Below, one piece after another: positions 34,405 to 35,710 of a DNA stretch of 35,710 bases. Each line of letters starts with the position of its first letter. Within the stretch, counting starts at the first letter, position 1. The position numbers and the translations under genes were made by a program. Origin of the DNA: Alphaproteobacteria bacterium (lineage in GTDB: Bacteria > Pseudomonadota > Alphaproteobacteria > JAEULC01); contig JADLEG010000279.1 of NCBI GenBank assembly GCA_020846275.1, positions 1-35,710 on the forward strand. The letters are read 5' to 3'. A model generated the notes under the pieces. The model saw nothing but the letters and a program-made list of their open reading frames with translations, was not told the origin of the DNA and did no database searches.

Positions 34405-35710
34405 GTGGAAGACGAGGATAGGGACGGCAGGTATTCGCCGTCGCGCCAGGCGGACGAGGGCGCCTGGTACCCGTCGGCCTATTTTCCGGTCGCCGTCCCC
34501 GGCGGTCCTGTCCCCGACAGCTTCGTCGTCCACCAGGTCGATACCGCCCCGCCCCCGGATGGCGCCGAGGCCTTCGTGCGCCACGGCACCGCCAAGTGGG
34601 GCGTCGCCGGCTCGCCCACCAACGGCGGCATCGTCACCTGGAGCATCATGGGCGCGGGCATCGCGACCGGCTTCGGCGGCACCAGCGTCGCGATGTCGGC
34701 GCTCGGCCTGGACTACACGACCATCATCAAGAGCGCGTTCGACGCCTGGGCTGCCGTCGCCAACATCAAGTTCGCGCAGATCGCCGACCCCGGCACGGCC
34801 GGCACCAGCGCCTATGTCGCCGATATCCGCATCGCCGCCGAGTTCATCGACGGCAACAACAACATCCTGGCCCAGGCCTACTACCCGACCGCCAATGGCG
34901 GCACGCAGTCGCCGCTGGCCGGGAATGTCCGGATCGATTCCGGCGACAGCTTCACCTACCAGGAACTGTTCCTGACGGTTCTGCACGAGATCGGCCATTC
35001 GCTGGGGCTGGAGCACGAGCCCACCACCCTCGCGATCATGAACCCGTATCTCAACACCAGCCTCAGCGGGCTGCAGACCGACGACATCAACGGCATCCGC
35101 TCGATCTACGGCGCGGCAACCGGTGCGGCGCTTGCCTACACGATGCCCGATGCGGCGGGCACGACGCCTATCGCCGTCGTCAATGGCTTCAATGGCGCGA
35201 TCTACAACGGCAATTCCTCGGCCAACGCGATCGCTGGCGGCGGCTGGAACGAAACCGTGACCGGCCAGGGCGGCGATGACACGCTGGCGGGGCTGGGCGG
35301 CGACGACGTACTGAACGGCGGCAGCGGGAACGACTGGTTGCTTGGCGGGACGGGCACGGACACGGCGGTGTATTCGGGCAATCGCTCGGGCTACACGCTG
35401 ACGCGGGCGGCGAACGGCGACGTGACGGTGGTGGGGGCGGACGGGACGGACCGGGTGCAGGAGGTCGAGTTCCTGCAATTCGCCGACCAGGTCGTGTCGG
35501 TGGCGAGCCTGTCGGCGCCGGTGGTGCCGGATCTTTGGTCCTACATCAGCCTGGACGGCACGACGGTTGCGGCGGGGGGCAGTGCTTCGGTCACGGCCTA
35601 TGTGGTGAACCAGGGGACGGGCGCCGCGGCCGGGTCGACGACGGGGTTCTATCTGTCGACCGATGCGGTGATCACGACGGCCGACACGCTGCTGGCGACC
35701 AAGGTCTCGC
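34405..35710 (+). CDS. Matrixin/M10-type metalloprotease with RTX repeats and CARDB domain, 3'-truncated
   Basis: An open frame with no stop before the window edge (435 codons visible). After a non-signal N-terminus comes a zinc metalloprotease domain with HEIGHSLGLEH (zinc ligands His194, His198, His204; catalytic Glu195) and a Met-turn AIMNPY (Met212), as in matrixin/serralysin-like enzymes. Gly-Asp-rich RTX nonapeptides follow (about 287-320, GQGGDDTLAGLGGDDVL), which bind calcium. A CARDB-like adhesion domain starts near 372 (VPDLWSYISLDG ... YVVNQGTG). The lack of a signal peptide and the presence of RTX repeats suggest type I secretion. GTG 34405 is the only likely start after a stop at 34381, with GGGG 7 nt before it. 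Confidence 0.87.
   Translation, partial: MEDEDRDGRYSPSRQADEGAWYPSAYFPVAVPGGPVPDSFVVHQVDTAPPPDGAEAFVRHGTAKWGVAGSPTNGGIVTWSIMGAGIATGFGGTSVAMSALGLDYTTIIKSAFDAWAAVANIKFAQIADPGTAGTSAYVADIRIAAEFIDGNNNILAQAYYPTANGGTQSPLAGNVRIDSGDSFTYQELFLTVLHEIGHSLGLEHEPTTLAIMNPYLNTSLSGLQTDDINGIRSIYGAATGAALAYTMPDAAGTTPIAVVNGFNGAIYNGNSSANAIAGGGWNETVTGQGGDDTLAGLGGDDVLNGGSGNDWLLGGTGTDTAVYSGNRSGYTLTRAANGDVTVVGADGTDRVQEVEFLQFADQVVSVASLSAPVVPDLWSYISLDGTTVAAGGSASVTAYVVNQGTGAAAGSTTGFYLSTDAVITTADTLLATKVS

Noticed and set aside
32128..35478. A 1116-codon open frame on the minus strand
   Set aside because: It lies antisense to the hemD fusion, hemY and the protease, and its product is Arg/Ala/Gly-rich low-complexity sequence with no recognisable domain. 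High GC content makes stop codons rare in shadow frames.

Overview
The window is GC-rich, densely coded chromosomal DNA of an aerobic, heterotrophic Gram-negative bacterium, most likely an alphaproteobacterium. The signs are the divergent tsaD / hemC pair followed by hemD, a mitofilin-like gene and hemY, the many ABC uptake systems, Tat-exported binding proteins, and families of REP-like intergenic hairpins. A Rhodospirillales or Hyphomicrobiales relative is a guess from these features. No tRNA, rRNA, CRISPR array or insertion sequence was recognised. No gene-free stretch exceeds about 230 bases.

Layout. (1) 1-2750: the end of a polyamine/opine-type ABC importer operon (ATPase, Tat-exported binding protein, one permease). 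(2) 2767-6023, minus strand: marR-emrA-emrB drug efflux operon, with a strong promoter whose spacer carries two palindromes. (3) 6077-10961: a surface-glycan or lipid-modification set made of a GtrA flippase, a ChbG/HpnK (YdjC) deacetylase, a SAM methyltransferase, a polyprenyl-phosphate GT2 glycosyltransferase and an ArnT-like GT-C enzyme. This resembles aminosugar decoration of lipid A. (4) 11015-11431: mscL. (5) 11625-16336: a complete branched-chain-amino-acid-type (Liv/Hba-like) ABC importer. (6) 16495-24499: an alpha/beta hydrolase, a DUF3500 protein, and the aerobic benzoyl-CoA (box) genes: benzoate-CoA ligase, BoxR regulator, BoxC lyase and BoxB epoxidase, with clear TGCA-N6-TGCA operators. 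The importer in (5) may bring in benzoate or a related aromatic acid for this pathway. The reductase gene boxA and the dehydrogenase gene boxD are not in the window. (7) 24650-28436: gluQRS, a phospholipase/carboxylesterase, a DUF1194 von Willebrand-type protein and a DUF993 TIM-barrel protein. (8) 28572-34284: tsaD, then hemC, a long single reading frame joining HemD to a helix-turn-helix segment and a membrane/coiled-coil mitofilin-like part, and hemY. (9) 34405-end: a secreted RTX/CARDB matrixin-type metalloprotease cut by the window edge.

Three families of non-coding palindromic repeats decorate the gene ends. A 'CATCCT...AGGATG' family occurs as paired, oppositely oriented units at five places, four of them exactly between convergent genes. 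A related 'GACAGGCTCAGGATGAG' hairpin lies between boxC and boxB. Two inverted copies of a roughly 77-bp CTAG-ended element sit side by side upstream of the carboxylesterase gene.
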